From: Polyporus tsugae
Lineage: Eukaryota > Basidiomycota > Agaricomycetes > Polyporales > Polyporaceae
DNA length: 64,000 nt
Assembly (NCBI GenBank): GCA_024305745.1
Contig: JAHRBS010000003.1
Span: 558,001 to 622,000, forward strand
Reading direction: 5' to 3'
Below, in pieces: positions 25,553 through 38,006 of the stretch (its first letter is position 1; each line of letters starts with the position of its first letter). Under the pieces are notes generated by a model. It was given only the letters and a program-made list of their open reading frames with translations, searched no databases and was not told the origin of the DNA. Both the position numbers and the translations under genes were made by a program.

Positions 25553-27298
25553 CCCTCCGATTCGGACGTCTGGCCCAGGATGCCATTACGCACCGGAACT
25601 TGTGGACAGTGGGTGTCATCTGAACCGCCCTTTTGGGAATATAGAGCGCTCGCCAGTTTGTGTGCCTCCGCACCATTCTGAGCTGAAAGGGACCTCCAGG
25701 CCGATGTGGCGGAGCCAAAAGGAGGCGCAGCGGTCCCAGGACGAGTTGCGCTATCGATGCAGGCAGGATGTTTTACGGCATTTGGAAGGCGGAAGCATCA
25801 GAGGGATATGACATCGGCGAGCTCGAGAAGAGGGCATCGAGGGAATGGGAAACATAAGAAGGGCATGGTGCGGAAGTCAGATGCTCACCGTCCCTCTTGC
25901 CCTCCGCGTCGCATGGCGTCGGCAACAGCCGCCTTCCCTTTCCTGGAAACTCCTCCAACGCGTCGGATCCACAACGGACACTTATCCAGCGCCGAGCGGT
26001 CGACGTCGAATCACTCTGGTGACCGAGTCTGGTCTCTGATCTATGCTGAGCAAGCACCGTTCGCAGGGGGTAATGAATGGTCATACGGAGTAGCAATTCA
26101 TCCATATCACGACATCCACATCGTTCTGAGCGAACAAGCTTGACAAAAACATCGATCCAGGGAGTACTGCAGGCAGAAGATTCAGCTGTAGCAACATGAC
26201 AACTCTGATCAGTATATATGAGAATGGCAGCTGCAGATCCGGATCCTCAATAGACACTGGAGCTCGGCGTGAAATCAGAGATCAGACGCGGCGGAGAATA
26301 TAGAGAACTCGGCGTGTATGTAACGGGTCGAACGTCATCGGCTCATGGACCCTCGTAAGAAGCCCAGGTGGGTGGACGGCGGACCGCAACCTCGTATCCA
26401 GACGCATCAGCACCTCTCAACACGCAAGACTTGTGTGCATCTCCATCGATTGGTAACATTAGTTTTGCAAAACGCACAACTTGAAAGGGATGTTTGTTGT
26501 AGAACCATGAACGTCGCCCCTGCACGGAGGCCGTTGTAGGAGAGTGAGTCTTTGCAGTCGTTTTTGCGGGTATGTGGCCGTAGACAATCATTGTTAGCAG
26601 ATATGCTTGATCAATTCCGTCTAGATACAAACACACCTTCGAGGTAGTGGGTATATGTGGGACATTCGGGAGCAGAACGGCCACTCACTTCTCAATGAGG
26701 TAGAACACGTGAATTCAACCCTCACCATCTACGAACATGGCAACAGGGCGAAAAGGGTCTGGTTTATCCGGCCCATCACATAGAAGATAGGAATGAGTCA
26801 CTACGTCTTGGCCCGGCGGTCTAACGACGGCCTCTGGTTGCGCCAGTTCTTCATGAGGTTTTCCCCGACGGTGCAGCGCCAGGTTTCGAGTCAGATGCCA
26901 GGCAAGCTGACGCATTGATTAACAGCTCGTATATGAAGGAGAAGAAAGCATAGAAAGGATTGTTTACAGTAACGTCGCGAATGAGGATGAGTCTGACTAT
27001 ATCGTTTTTATTACGTAATGACCAAGAACTCCCTTTTTGGGAGCGGGAACTAGTACTGCGGGCTGAGCGCTGAGCGCCGGGCACCGGACTCAGCTGTATG
27101 TCCTCTTGATCCCCTGCCATCTCCTGCTCCTCATCCATATATCCTTATTTTTCTCTCTTAAACGACGCATATAAGCCGGTTCATGCCCGGCATCGCTGTT
27201 CTTTCCCCCATCTCCCCCACTAGTTTCACTCCGAAGCTGTCCGGTAAGTATTCGTCTGTCGTAACCCGCTACGCAACCACCGACCCCCATCCTCAGCG
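25553..27298. other. spacer between accessory and core regions
   Basis: About 1.75 kb upstream of two divergent genes. A minus-strand stretch at 26720-26860 and another at 26450-26690 read openly but lack family-like sequence. No supported gene. Confidence 0.4.
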
Positions 27299-30200
27299 AT
27301 GCAAAATGGAGCGTCCTACCAACGCGATACCATAGCAGAGATTAAGGCAAGCGCGAAGGAGACGACTCATCAGGTCCGTGGAGCCTCGCCCACCAGCCTT
27401 CTCGCCTCCGCCCGGAACCAGATGCGCCTCGCCGTGGCCAAGGAAAATGAAGGGGATCTCAAGGCTGCGCTCAGTGCGCTCACCAAGTCCGCGTCTCTCG
27501 TGCAGATGATCATGGACACACCGGAGTTCCGGGCGGAGAGCCAGACGGGAAAGAAGGGCGTGTTGTTTAAGGATTTCCTGGACTTCCAGCAGGTGCGTCA
27601 TTACCCGCCTTTCTCGATGATGGGGTCATTAATCAGACGCAGAGGGATGGGCGTGATATGTTCGAGAGGACCAAGAATGTGGAGATGAAGTTGGCCGAAT
27701 TGGAGAAGTCCACCGCCCAGTACGTGATGATCTCTTCTGCAGTCTGCGCGTTGGTTTAGCGCTTCGGGATACTATATATCTTACAACGGAGTTGCTCTTG
27801 GCACTAAACCGTTCCACATCCTCCCGAGATGCTTAGACAACCTCGATTGTGCACTCATGCTATCGAGGAAGTTTAGCATGATGGCCGTGAAGCGGCTGTG
27901 AGCTCTCGCGACCTTCACCTACTTACAGTCGTCACGACCTGGGTGACCAGCAGTTGTAGCCGTGGCGAGGCGGCCCGTTCGCTGTCCCGGGGGTATCTTA
28001 GCGAGACTTCGAGAATTGTGACGCGCTGTATCCAGATTGTTGTGATTGCCACCCGCGCCCGCTGACCAGTCCCTCCGCAGATCACCCAAGGCTGAAGACG
28101 ATACCGACGGCACGGTCGTGAAGACTGGCGGCGGAAGCATCGCAGATCGTATGCGCTCGTTGAAGAACGCTGGAATGGCCGTCTCGACGACGAAGCGCAT
28201 ATCCCGAGAGATACCCACCTCTCCCGTTCTCCCAATGTCTCCTCCGCTGTCTCCTACCACTGCTCGTCATCCTAGTCTACTCTCTCTTCAGATGATGTCC
28301 GCTCCAACGGCCCCGCCATCGTCATTTGCTCAGTCCCTAGGATCGCCGACAGCATCTGCTCCGTCCCCACACGCGCTCGTCCCGACTTCCAGCCTCGGCC
28401 CTCCGTCTCCGTCTTCTTCCACCTCCTCATCCCCTCGAATGTCAGCGCTGAATTTTCAAGATTTCACAACCACGTTTCCTTCGATTGATGAACTGGAGGA
28501 GATGGACGGATTGAAGATGCCCCCACATCCAACAGGTACGAGCAGCTCCGGGTCGCGCTCCAGTAGGAAACCGTCTATATCACACGCGAACGGCGTCCCT
28601 CCCATCTTCCATCCTAAACCGTTTCCAAGCTTGCCCATGGATATGGGCCCGCGTCCGTCAAGCACGCCGATCCCCCCTACGATTGACACATTCCAAAGCC
28701 GGCCGAGTTCACCTATGCGTACACCTCTTTCGCCAACTATGCCCCGAAAGCCCTCGTATCTATCCATGAACACGACTCTGAGCTCGAGCTATAGCTCAAA
28801 CTTGAGCACGAGCGTACCAAGGTCACCAGTGATACCATCTACTCCCATCGCCGAGAGGGCGGAGCTCCCTTTCAAAACACTCTTCCCGAGGACGCTGCAC
28901 GAATGGAGGGACAAGCCGAACTTCAAGGTGCTGCTATTGGACGTGCGGACACGGGAGGAGTTTGAGCGGGAGCACATTAGAGCGGACGCGGTCGTATGCA
29001 TAGAACCGTCCATCCTCCAGCGCGACCAGTGAGTGTCCCACGTTTTGTGCGTCTGATTTCCCGCCTCACATGCGCATGCATCGCAGGGTGAACGGATCGA
29101 CGATAGAAGACGCCCTGAGCATCAGCCCCCGGGACGAGTCCACACTCTTCGCGAACCGCGACAAGTTCGACCTCGTCGCGATATATGATGACGCGTCGGA
29201 GAACATGGGCGATCCAGACTCGCCGCTTTCCGTACTCTTCAAGGCGATATACGAGACGGCGTTCCGCAAGTTCTTGAAGAACATGCCCATGCTTCTCATC
29301 GGCGGTTTGCGGGCGTGGAAGAGCGAGTACGGCGAGGCCGAGATCATGTCGGCGACGGCGTCGCCCGCCCGCCCGTTACATGGTCTGGCCAACGGCATCA
29401 GTCCGTCGCTCGTCAACGGCACGGGGGTCCCCTGCACGCCCCCAACAGAGCCCAAGTCGCTTGGGCTCGGACTTGGCCACGGCCACGTACGCGCCCCTGC
29501 GGAATCGTCGACGGCGTCGTCGATCGTCGCTCCCGTGCCGTTCGCGCCGACAACAGCTGATATTGCTGGGATACCTATTGGCCGTGCGAGGTCGGGGACG
29601 GAGCCTGCTGTAGACCCGAATGCCCACCGACCGTGGATCCCGAACGCGATTCGGACGCCGGGGGAGCCTGCGCTGGGATCACCAAGGTGAGTTTTCATAT
29701 CATTTCTCGCCTCTTTCCTGCCTCGCATGTGTGGGCGGGGCGTATGCACGTACTGGGTGGCTAGGCTCGGAGATCTGCCACGGTACGGACTTGCAACCCT
29801 GGAGCGCGAGACAAGTTCTGCTTCGCCGTGTCAAGATGCTGATGCTGGTTGACAGATTGGGCATGGACGGCGTGGGCCCACTCCCGCCCTTAGACCCTGC
29901 CAAGCGGTTGACACGCAAGCCGGCGATGTCGCGTAGTGGTTCGAATTCCCTATCATACCCTGCAACGTTTACACCCATGATACCTGAGAATGTAAGTCAG
30001 TCCTCGCCATCTCATTATCTTGTGTTGACGGTTGCCATACAGATGGCCATGCAGCATGTCTCACCTCCACTCATGAATGGTACCTCTGTCATCCAATACC
30101 CTCAGATCTCCCGGCACATCTCTCCTCAAGTCTCCGGTTCCCCGTTCTCCCCCACACCCGCTGGTGTTAACGGCCTCTCCCTCCCGCCTCAAGCCTCGAT

Positions 30201-31882
30201 CAACCCCTCCTCGTTGTCCCGCCGACGCAGTGACTACATTGATCAATCCCAAGAAGCACTCAATGGCCTGCAGCGCACCCCCATCGACTACCCCGAGCTC
30301 TCCTCGCAACACATCCTCCGTCCTCCACCTGCTGCCGCGTCGTCGACCCTCGATAACCGACCACGGATCAACAACTACTTCACGATGCCACAGACCGGGC
30401 CGAGACCCCCGACGATCCCGTCCGACTACCCAGTGACGTACTGGTCTGACACGCAGATCGGGACGAGCGGGCTGAAGAACCTAGGCAACACGTGCTACAT
30501 GAACTCGACGATCCAGTGCTTGAGCGCGACGGTGCCGTTCTCGAGGTTCTTCACGGACGGGCGGTGGAAGAACGCGGTGAACATGGTGAACCCGATGGGG
30601 ACGAAGGGGAACCTTGCTGCCGCGTTTGCGGTGATCCTGCGAGATATGTGGCAGAGCGAGGGGAGCACCCTATCGCCCGTCACCTTCCGCGTACGTTCGC
30701 GTTCATAGTTTTCGAGCGCGTTGTCGCTGACGTCCGCTGGAATTTGATCTGTAGCGATCCATATGCAGTCACGCACACCAGTTCTCTGGCTCGGAGCAGC
30801 ACGACTCGCAGGAGTTCCTCAGCTTCCTGCTGGACGGCCTGCACGAGGACTTGAACCGCATCCTGCAGAAGCGGAACATTGAATCGACACCGGAACGGGA
30901 AGCTGAGCTCGAGAAGCTGCCGACACAGATCGCGAGCGAACAGGAGTGGCAGGTCTACCGCATGCGCGATGATAGTCTCGTCGTCGACTTCTTCCAGGGA
31001 CAGTACCGGAACCGCATGGAGTGCCTCACGTGCCATAAAGTGCGCCTTATCCCCTTCTCAGCTCCGTCTACCCTCGACGGTAGATGCTGTTGCTGATGCT
31101 TGCATTGACAGACGTCAACAACATACAACACTTTCATGTACCTCACGTTGCCGATACCCACAGGTCGAGGGTCGAAGGTTACACTTCAGCAGTGTATAGA
31201 TGCGTTCGTGAAGGAGGAGGTGATGGAGAAATCTGACGCCTGGTACGTCACATAAGATCTCAATCGTGTTAGGCGGACGAGCTAATGCAAACGCCCATGC
31301 TCGCCACAGGAACTGTCCACACTGCAAGACGCTCCGGAAGGCGACCAAGAGACTGTCGCTCTCGCGATTACCGCCTGTGCTCCTCATCCACCTCAAGCGC
31401 TTCTCCGCGAAGGGCCCCTTCACGGACAAGGTCGAGTCGTTCGTCGAGTTCCCGCTAAAGGGCCTCGACTTGACGAACTACATGCCACCACCGCTCCCGC
31501 CCGGCGCCAGTAACATGTCCCATCTCTCGCCGGACGATCCGAGGTGCCAGCTACCGCCATACCAATATGATCTGTATGGCGTGACGAATCACTTCGGGAC
31601 GTTGAGTACCGGTCATTGTAAGTGGCTAGCTTGTGCTGCGCTCCGCACACGATGGAACTAACTGCGTTGGTTGCGGTCGCGCTTGGCAGATACGGCGTTT
31701 ATTGCTTCGAGGGGAGGCTGGCTGTACTGCGACGACAGCCGTGTAGCATCAGCGGACGCCAAAGACGTGGTGGTGCGTATCTTCCGAGTGCCCTCTGAGT
31801 TCACTGGTGCTCACGTCGTTATGCTTTCTTACTCCAGGGCAAGCCAGCGTACATTCTGTTTTACAAGAGGACCAAAGTGTAA
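27299..31882 (+). CDS. ubiquitin-specific protease with N-terminal MIT/USP8-like and rhodanese domains (Doa4/USP8 type)
   Basis: Cysteine deubiquitinase of the C19 family, in the Doa4/Ubp5/USP8 arrangement that acts on ESCRT cargo at endosomes. The N-terminal helical domain (27299-27720, including DLKAALSALTKSASLVQMI) resembles the MIT-like dimerisation domain. A long Ser/Pro-rich linker follows (28100-28850). The rhodanese-like domain spans ~28880-29340 (FKVLLLDVRTREEFEREHI, then LLIGGLRAWKSEYG). The catalytic Cys box is GLKNLGNTCYMNSTIQC (~30470-30520), followed by EQHDSQEFLSFLLDGLHED. The zinc-site pairs are CLTCHK and CPHCKTL, and the His box is HFGTLSTGHYTAFI across an intron (~31590-31700). 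The end is GKPAYILFYKRTKV at 31882. In the rhodanese active-site loop I see no Cys where sulfurtransferases have one, as is usual for USP rhodanese domains. Confidence 0.9.
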
Positions 31883-32363
31883 CCTGTAACATCCACCTAT
31901 CCTTACCTACACCTTACATATAACTCTGCATTCATCTCTTCGTTCAGTTATCGGATCTTGCTGTCAGCTGTACTTGTTTGTTCTGTTCACTCACGACCCT
32001 CACCCCCACTGCATTGTCGCCACGAGACACTACTCTCCTCAATACCTTAGCACTTGTAATCATACAGCAAACAAACTAGCGGAAGGTTCGCATACACATC
32101 GCACGGCTCCGACCTCGGTATCGGACCATGATACATGCCACAGACATCCCGATTCCGCATCTACCTATCTATCGTATCTATCGTTCGTGGACAGTCGCCC
32201 TCAGCGTCCTGTGCGAGCGCGCGCACGATGAACCAATCAATATACAGGTCCCGCCGACCGAGAAGCCCACTCACTCCCACTCTCCGCCGTCACTGTCCTC
32301 TAAGTTACCACCGTCGACGGGATCAGGAGGAAGCCACGGAGCGCGGTACAGGGCCCGCCATTG
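31883..32363. other. convergent 3' spacer
   Basis: Intergenic DNA between the 3' ends of the deubiquitinase and the Snt2-like gene. It holds 3' UTR sequence and no recognisable gene. Confidence 0.5.
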
Positions 32364-35300
32364 TCATGACGCCCCGATGCCGATGATGACCGGGTAGCTG
32401 TTCCTGCTCTCCGAGTGGCACCGGTGGCACAGCCACGACTTGAGGGTCGAGTCCCCGCTGCCGTTGCTGTTGGCGTGGTGCGCGTTCGGGTTCGCGACCT
32501 CGTGGAAGAACGGCGAGAACTCTGTCTGGCACCGGTAGCAGTGCGGGTCCGTCGCCGCGAGCGCGAGTGCGAGCCCGTTGCTGCCGTTGCTGCCGTTGGC
32601 GTGCGGGAAGCCGTTCGGGACGACGCCGATCCCTGTTCCCGTTCCGGGGGTGCTCGTGCCGCTCTCGTCGACGGAGGCGGTGGAGGACGTCTCGGCGGAG
32701 GCGGCGGCGGAGGAAGCTTCGAGGATCTGGTCGAGCCGGCGGGCTTTGCGGAGGAGGGCGTGCGTCTGGCCGACGTCGGCCTGCTTGTAGTTCCTGCAGT
32801 AGATCTGGAGCGTCGTCTGGTTACAGCACGCGGTGGAAGCAGCAACAGTCAGAATCGAGATAAGGATAAGAGTCCAGACTGACGGGCGGAAGCCATGGAA
32901 GAACGCACCTCGCCGGCGTCGTTGGTGTCGCAGATGTCGTACACCTGCCGCTTGTGGCCGACGTGCCCTTTGCAGATGACGGACGGGACCATGAGCCCGG
33001 CTTGACCCTTGAAGTCGACCGTGGGCGTGCCCTCCCGGTGGCCGTTCTTGGCCTGCGCGAACGCGGGAGAGGGAGAGGCGAGCTTAGCTTGTCTGCGGGT
33101 TTGGATGCCGTCTTGGGGAGGACGTACCTGCTGGATCTCGAAGCCGAACTTGTGGCCTTGCTTCCACGCGCACGAGACGTGGTACTCGGCGGGGCACTCG
33201 CCGCATTGAATCACCGCGCCGTCCTCACGGTCGCACAGCGTGCAACTCTGTCCGCCCACAGTAGCGTCAGCAAGAAGCAAAGCCAGACAAAAAGAGAAAA
33301 GCCGCTCACGGTGTGCCATCGATACTTGGGCATCGTGCTAATGCCCTCGACGAGCCGCAGACGGTGCGCGTCTGAGTACGTGATCTCGGGGATAAACACA
33401 GAGCAAAGCACGTGCACCCACGCCTGGCCCTCGGTCGGCTTGCACGCGCGCAGGTACGAGTCGGGCGGGGGGTAGATCAGCTTCTTCTTCGGGTCCCGCC
33501 GCATCCGCGGACACAGAAGGCAGTCCGGTATCTGCAGCGAGAAGCGAACGCGGACGATCGCGCATCAGGCAAATCAGGAGGGGGACACGAGACACGATGC
33601 GGGGCACGGCTCACCAAGGACGCTTCGAGCGACTTCTCGTTCTGGCAGAGGTCGCACACCCAGTTCTCCGCGGCCGCGGCGTCAGGCGCGATCCCGCACG
33701 CGGCGGCGTGGACGCGGAACTGGCACTGCTTGCAACGGAGGACCTTGCCTGCTGGCCCGGTCCGCTGACACGCCACGCAGCGGAACTGCGGGGGTGCAGC
33801 GGGCGGTGGCGTAGCCTGCGAAGATGCGGTCTGCAAGGGTAGTCTCGTAAATGAGCTTCTACGAAACCATTCCACGGCGAGTGACCTACCTTCGCACGCT
33901 TGGCCGCGGGAGCGTTCAGCGGTGTGCCCTCGCGCTTGCTCTCGGGCTTCGCCTTCGAGTTCGCTATGATCTCCTCGCGCATCGGCCGCACGTTGAGATC
34001 GGCGTACTTGCGCCAGCTCAGGCCGCAGCTGTCACACAGAACGTTAGTGGGCAGACCCTTGGGAGCCTTCCACCACGCCTCGGACTCGCGCGTGCGGCAC
34101 GCGCCGCAGCTGGTGTGGTTCTTCTTGAGCTCCGTCACGATCGAGCCCTCGTCGTCTTCGGGCGTGACCTCGCGCACGGGCGCGTCCGCCTTCTCGTCCT
34201 GGCCGCGGGCCCGCGCCGCGCGTATCCGCATGTTCTCCTCGCCGAGCTTCGAGCTAGGGGCGCGACGGTCAGTGGCGAGGGAAGGCATTGAGGAACAAGA
34301 TGGGTTTCGCGCACTTCTTCCAGTGCCCGTAGAAACGGACGACCTCGGGCATCGGCCGGGTGCCCACCTCCTCGCGCACGGCACGCAGCTCCGCGCCGTG
34401 CATCGAGATCGCGTCCTCGAAGGCGGCCACCTCGTCCGCGGCCCAGTCCTTGTCGGTATACCTTGTCTCATTCTTTTTGAACTGCGACACAATGAGAGTC
34501 ACGTCGATGCGTGCGGTCTTGTTGTCTCACCTTCTGGAGGCGCATCGGCGACCGCATGCTGACGGTCGCAAAGTCGCGCTTGTTGACCCATGCCTCCGTC
34601 AGCCGGAAAGTGACCTCGGTCAGCCAGTCGACGCTACAGCGGTGCTTGTCGTTCCGCGTGAGCAGGGTCTTCTGCTTCTCGACTACATGACGGGGTTAGT
34701 GCCTGTGTTTTCGGGACTCGTCCGGCAATGAGTACACTCACGCGACTCAACTGGAAGACAAATACGGATAAGTAAAAGCTAGACCAGCATCTTGGCTCTG
34801 CGCTGCACGCACCGTCAGTCGGAGACATCTCGTTGACGAGGCTCGACACCTCAATTGTCGCATCTTCTCCCCGCTCCTCAATGTCTTTCGAGGGTTGTCA
34901 GTGCTTGCATGCATGACGAGAAATAAGGGCGCACCTATTGGTCTATCCGCGGTGCCTGGTGCGGCGGGGACCGTGACTTGGTATTTGGGTCCGACGCGGG
35001 TTGCCGCCCGTGGGAAGATGAGATCATCGGGATCTGTGCTCCGAAATCGGTCAACTCCACCGCAAGGCCGCGACGGTCTCGCACACGCCGTTCAGTCCGA
35101 GCACACGCACCGAGTGTATCTTCCGCAAACGTATACAATCTGTGCGCGCACCCCAAATCAAAAGAGAAAAGCACGACGCACGATGTCAGCCTCGCGCACA
35201 TACTCCGCGCTCATCTCCGTCGGGCACGCACTCACCCGAAGTACCGAAAGGGCCACATCTTGAAGTGTTTGATCTCCACGTTCTCCTCCTTCTCCGCGAG

Positions 35301-36343
35301 CACCCGGTCCTTCCTCGGTCGCCCCCGCCCCCGCGCCGGCGGCGCGTTCGTCTTCGGCTTCGGCACCACCACCGGCGTGTGGTGCCGCATGTCGTGCTTC
35401 TCCACCTCTTCCTCGTGCGCCCGCGAGCACGGCGCGCACGTCCAGCCGTACCCGCGGCTGGGCTTCGACAGCATCGGCGGCGTCACGCACTCCATGTGGA
35501 AGAACTTCTTGCAGCGGTCGCACTGCAGAGACTCGGCGCTGCGCAAGGAAAAAACGCAATCAGCATCAGCTCGTCCGAAATTGCGAAATTGGGTTCTGTG
35601 GGGGGGGGACACGTACGACGGGCACCACTTCTCACATGTATCGCAGAGGCGCAGATCGTCGGTCAGGTCAGGCACGACCTCCCGCTCGGCCACTATGTAT
35701 TCGTAGCGTTCGACGAGCACCTCCCTGATGTGCGCCGGCACTGAGAACGCACAGAGTCAGCATCCCGGACAAAAAATGAGGCATTAGCGCCGTGAGTCCG
35801 CATGCGGCCCCGCGTGCGTGCGCCACCCACCGTTGCGGACGGTCGTCGCGGTGATGACCTCGAACTCCTTCCTGAGCCAGGGATCGAAGAGCCGCGTGAA
35901 GTAAAACCTGTCCGGCCGCTTCTTCCAGCCCGCGAGGTCCGAGATCCTGTCGCGGTGGTGGACGAAGCACCTGGAGCGCAGCTGACTAAGCTCGCAGACC
36001 TCCGAGTAGATCGCGGCCAGCAGCAGGCGCGAGTCGGCGACGGTGCGGTCCGAGACGTCGCTGGGGCGGTAGTACCACGCGAGGCGGACGCGGGTGACGG
36101 GCTCGTTGCGGTGTCCGGCGCTGTCGAACGTTGGCGTGCCCTGCGCTGGCAGGAACTCCATGATGCGCGCAATGGAGTAAGGGGTGCCGTCGCGGACGCC
36201 CCAGCTCGGCGAGCAGTAGACGTGGTCTGCGGAAAAAATCAGCACGGGGCTCGCACGGGCGTGGGAGGGACCGGAGAGGCACCGTTGACTTTGACCTCCT
36301 CGCCATTCTTGAGTGTGATCTTGAACGGCGGCGGAGAAGGCAT
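32364..36343 (-). CDS. snt2: Snt2-type chromatin regulator (BAH-PHD-ELM2-SANT-GATA-PHD-extended PHD)
   Basis: Nuclear histone-reading scaffold resembling fungal Snt2, which works with Rpd3-type deacetylase in stress and developmental gene control. The start MPSPPPFKITLKNGEEVKV at 36343 leads to a BAH domain (DHVYCSPSWGVRDG to FYFTRLFDPWLRKEFEVI, ~36245-35840). PHD1 follows (LCDTCEKWC, then LQCDRCKKFFHMECVTPP, ~35690-35450). An ELM2-like segment VGPKYQVTVP lies at ~35000, and a SANT domain at ~34480-34315 (AFEDAISMHGAELRAV). A GATA-type finger is at ~34120-34010 (CGAC, CDSCGLSWRKYA). PHD2 is at 33800-33640, and an extended PHD runs from CLLCPRMRRDPKKKLI through WVHVLCSVFIPE to CTLCDREDGAVIQCGECP (33520-33170). 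A last Cys pair motif (CYRCQ, CHRCH) ends in VIIGIGAS at 32364. Confidence 0.85.
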
Positions 36344-37383
36344 CGCTGGGTGTAGCGCCCGTGGGAGAATAAGGAAGGCTGGAAATGGAGCGGAAGGAAG
36401 CTAGGTAGGGCCAGAATAATAGGTTAGAGCCCCCGCTGTGAATATAGAGCGGACCAGGGGGTTGAGGAATATTTCTACTGAGGTCGGGGGACGACGAAGG
36501 TGGTCGCTGGTAAGATGGTCGCGGGGCTACACTGGGAGGTAGCGCCGAGCGGGCGGAAAGAGGGGCGGAAAATCGGTGCTGGGGGCGCAGAGAAAAGCTG
36601 TGCGCCTGTCGGAGGACTCTCTGGGGCCTGGAGAGGGGCGGAGGGATTATTCGAGGAGGAGGGGGAAGGATGGAGGGATGATGGTGGTAAGTAGAGAGAG
36701 GACAGTGGATGGGCGGGAAACGAGATCTGCTCGCTGAAGGGTAAGATTCAACTCCGACAATCCCCTGCGCGGAACCTCCTGGCCATCGACCCCCGCCAGA
36801 CTTGGTGCTCTCACTTTGCCTAAGAGAATCCCCCAGACTCGTCTACATTTATTTGTGAAAGCTTTTTTTGCGCACCCATGGGGCCGGTGATTCAGAGACG
36901 TACATGACCGCGGCCGTTTGATTTCTCAGTTGATGCGTTTGTATGAGTTGCTTGAATCTTCGAGGGCCTTCGCCGCCTTCAAAAGGATAGGCGGTGGCGC
37001 TGTCGTTGCTGCCCATTAGAAAAAACTACTTGTGTGCGGCAACTGCGGCACGACCGTAGGAGTGCCGTAGGACCATCGGTATATTATTAAGAAGGTTCCT
37101 TGTGCGTGCTCATCCACGTTCGGGGGCAGGATATGTACTGCGGAAGTTGCCCACAACAACGCAACCAGACGGCGGACACGCAGCGTCGCCCCCCAAGAAG
37201 CTTCGGAGAATTCCGAGCGGCCTCTTTGCCGGCGCCCAAGCCCCATAGGGCAATTCCATACAAAACAAACGGTCGGCCTTGGTCTCGCCAACGCACAGAA
37301 CGAAGAAATTCATATTCTACAATGACTGAGCGCAACAGCAGAGCTAAGTATAATACATGGGAAAAGCGGACTCCAGCATACGG
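36344..37383. other. promoter region of snt2-like gene and spacer
   Basis: About 1 kb of GA/GT-rich DNA (36400-36700) and then unremarkable sequence. Open frames here are low-complexity or shadow frames. No gene recognised. Confidence 0.45.
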
Positions 37384-38006
37384 CTAGCCTTTCTTGAAGC
37401 CTACGAGATACCGGGGGCAAATGCTGAGTATGCGAGACGATGTGTCTGCAAGACAGCCACGCACCTAAACGACGCCTCTCATAGAACAGGTCCGTCCTAC
37501 TCGCTCCTAGGTTGACGATTTTGGGACATCCATCGCGGTCCTTCTCTAGCCTCGTGCACTCGGCACAGTAGTAAGCGTCAGAAATCCCTGCGAAACGTCA
37601 GTCAGCAGATGGAGCGGGGCATTTGAGGACAGAGTGACGTACCGGGAGAGCCACAGATGATGCATCGGCCTCCGTAAGTGCCAAAGTTGCATTCATCACA
37701 AATGCGGACAAGCGTTTCGGGGCGTACGTAGGAGTCACAGACAGGGCTGCATAGCGGAGTGAGCGAATGGACACATCTCGCGCGACGTAACCATATGAGA
37801 CGCACCATTTTCCATCGCACTTTTCGCACAGACGACCGATGGCTGTTGACAAGGAGTTAGCTACGGCAAGAATAACGGTTATGGGGCGACGTACCAATAC
37901 CAGGTTGCCGCCTGCACATGATGAGATCTGGTGCATATATGCTATTAAAACCACATTTCCATTTGTTATGGTGGCTTCAGAACGTACCTGGGTGGTGCTT
38001 CGACAT
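37384..38006 (-). CDS. PHF5A: PHF5A/Rds3, zinc-finger subunit of splicing factor SF3b
   Basis: Extremely conserved ~109-residue core subunit of the U2 snRNP SF3b complex, which helps hold the branch-point adenosine. Six small exons splice in frame: [47 protein letters not shown] with [15 protein letters not shown], then [19 protein letters not shown] with [16 protein letters not shown], and finally FKKG. The CxxC pairs that form the three-zinc knot are all present, and length and order match human PHF5A almost residue for residue. Introns are ~55-65 nt. The start is at 38006, the stop at 37384-37386. Essential in yeast and animals. Confidence 0.96.

Noticed and set aside
26340..26915. Open minus-strand segments in the 25.5-27.3 kb spacer
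   Set aside because: No start, splice pattern or family resemblance strong enough to call a gene.
32300..32882. Long Arg/Ser-rich frames on both strands at the 3' end of the Snt2-like gene
   Set aside because: They are shadows of GC-rich, low-complexity coding sequence; the correct minus-strand frame gives the CxxC-containing C-terminus.
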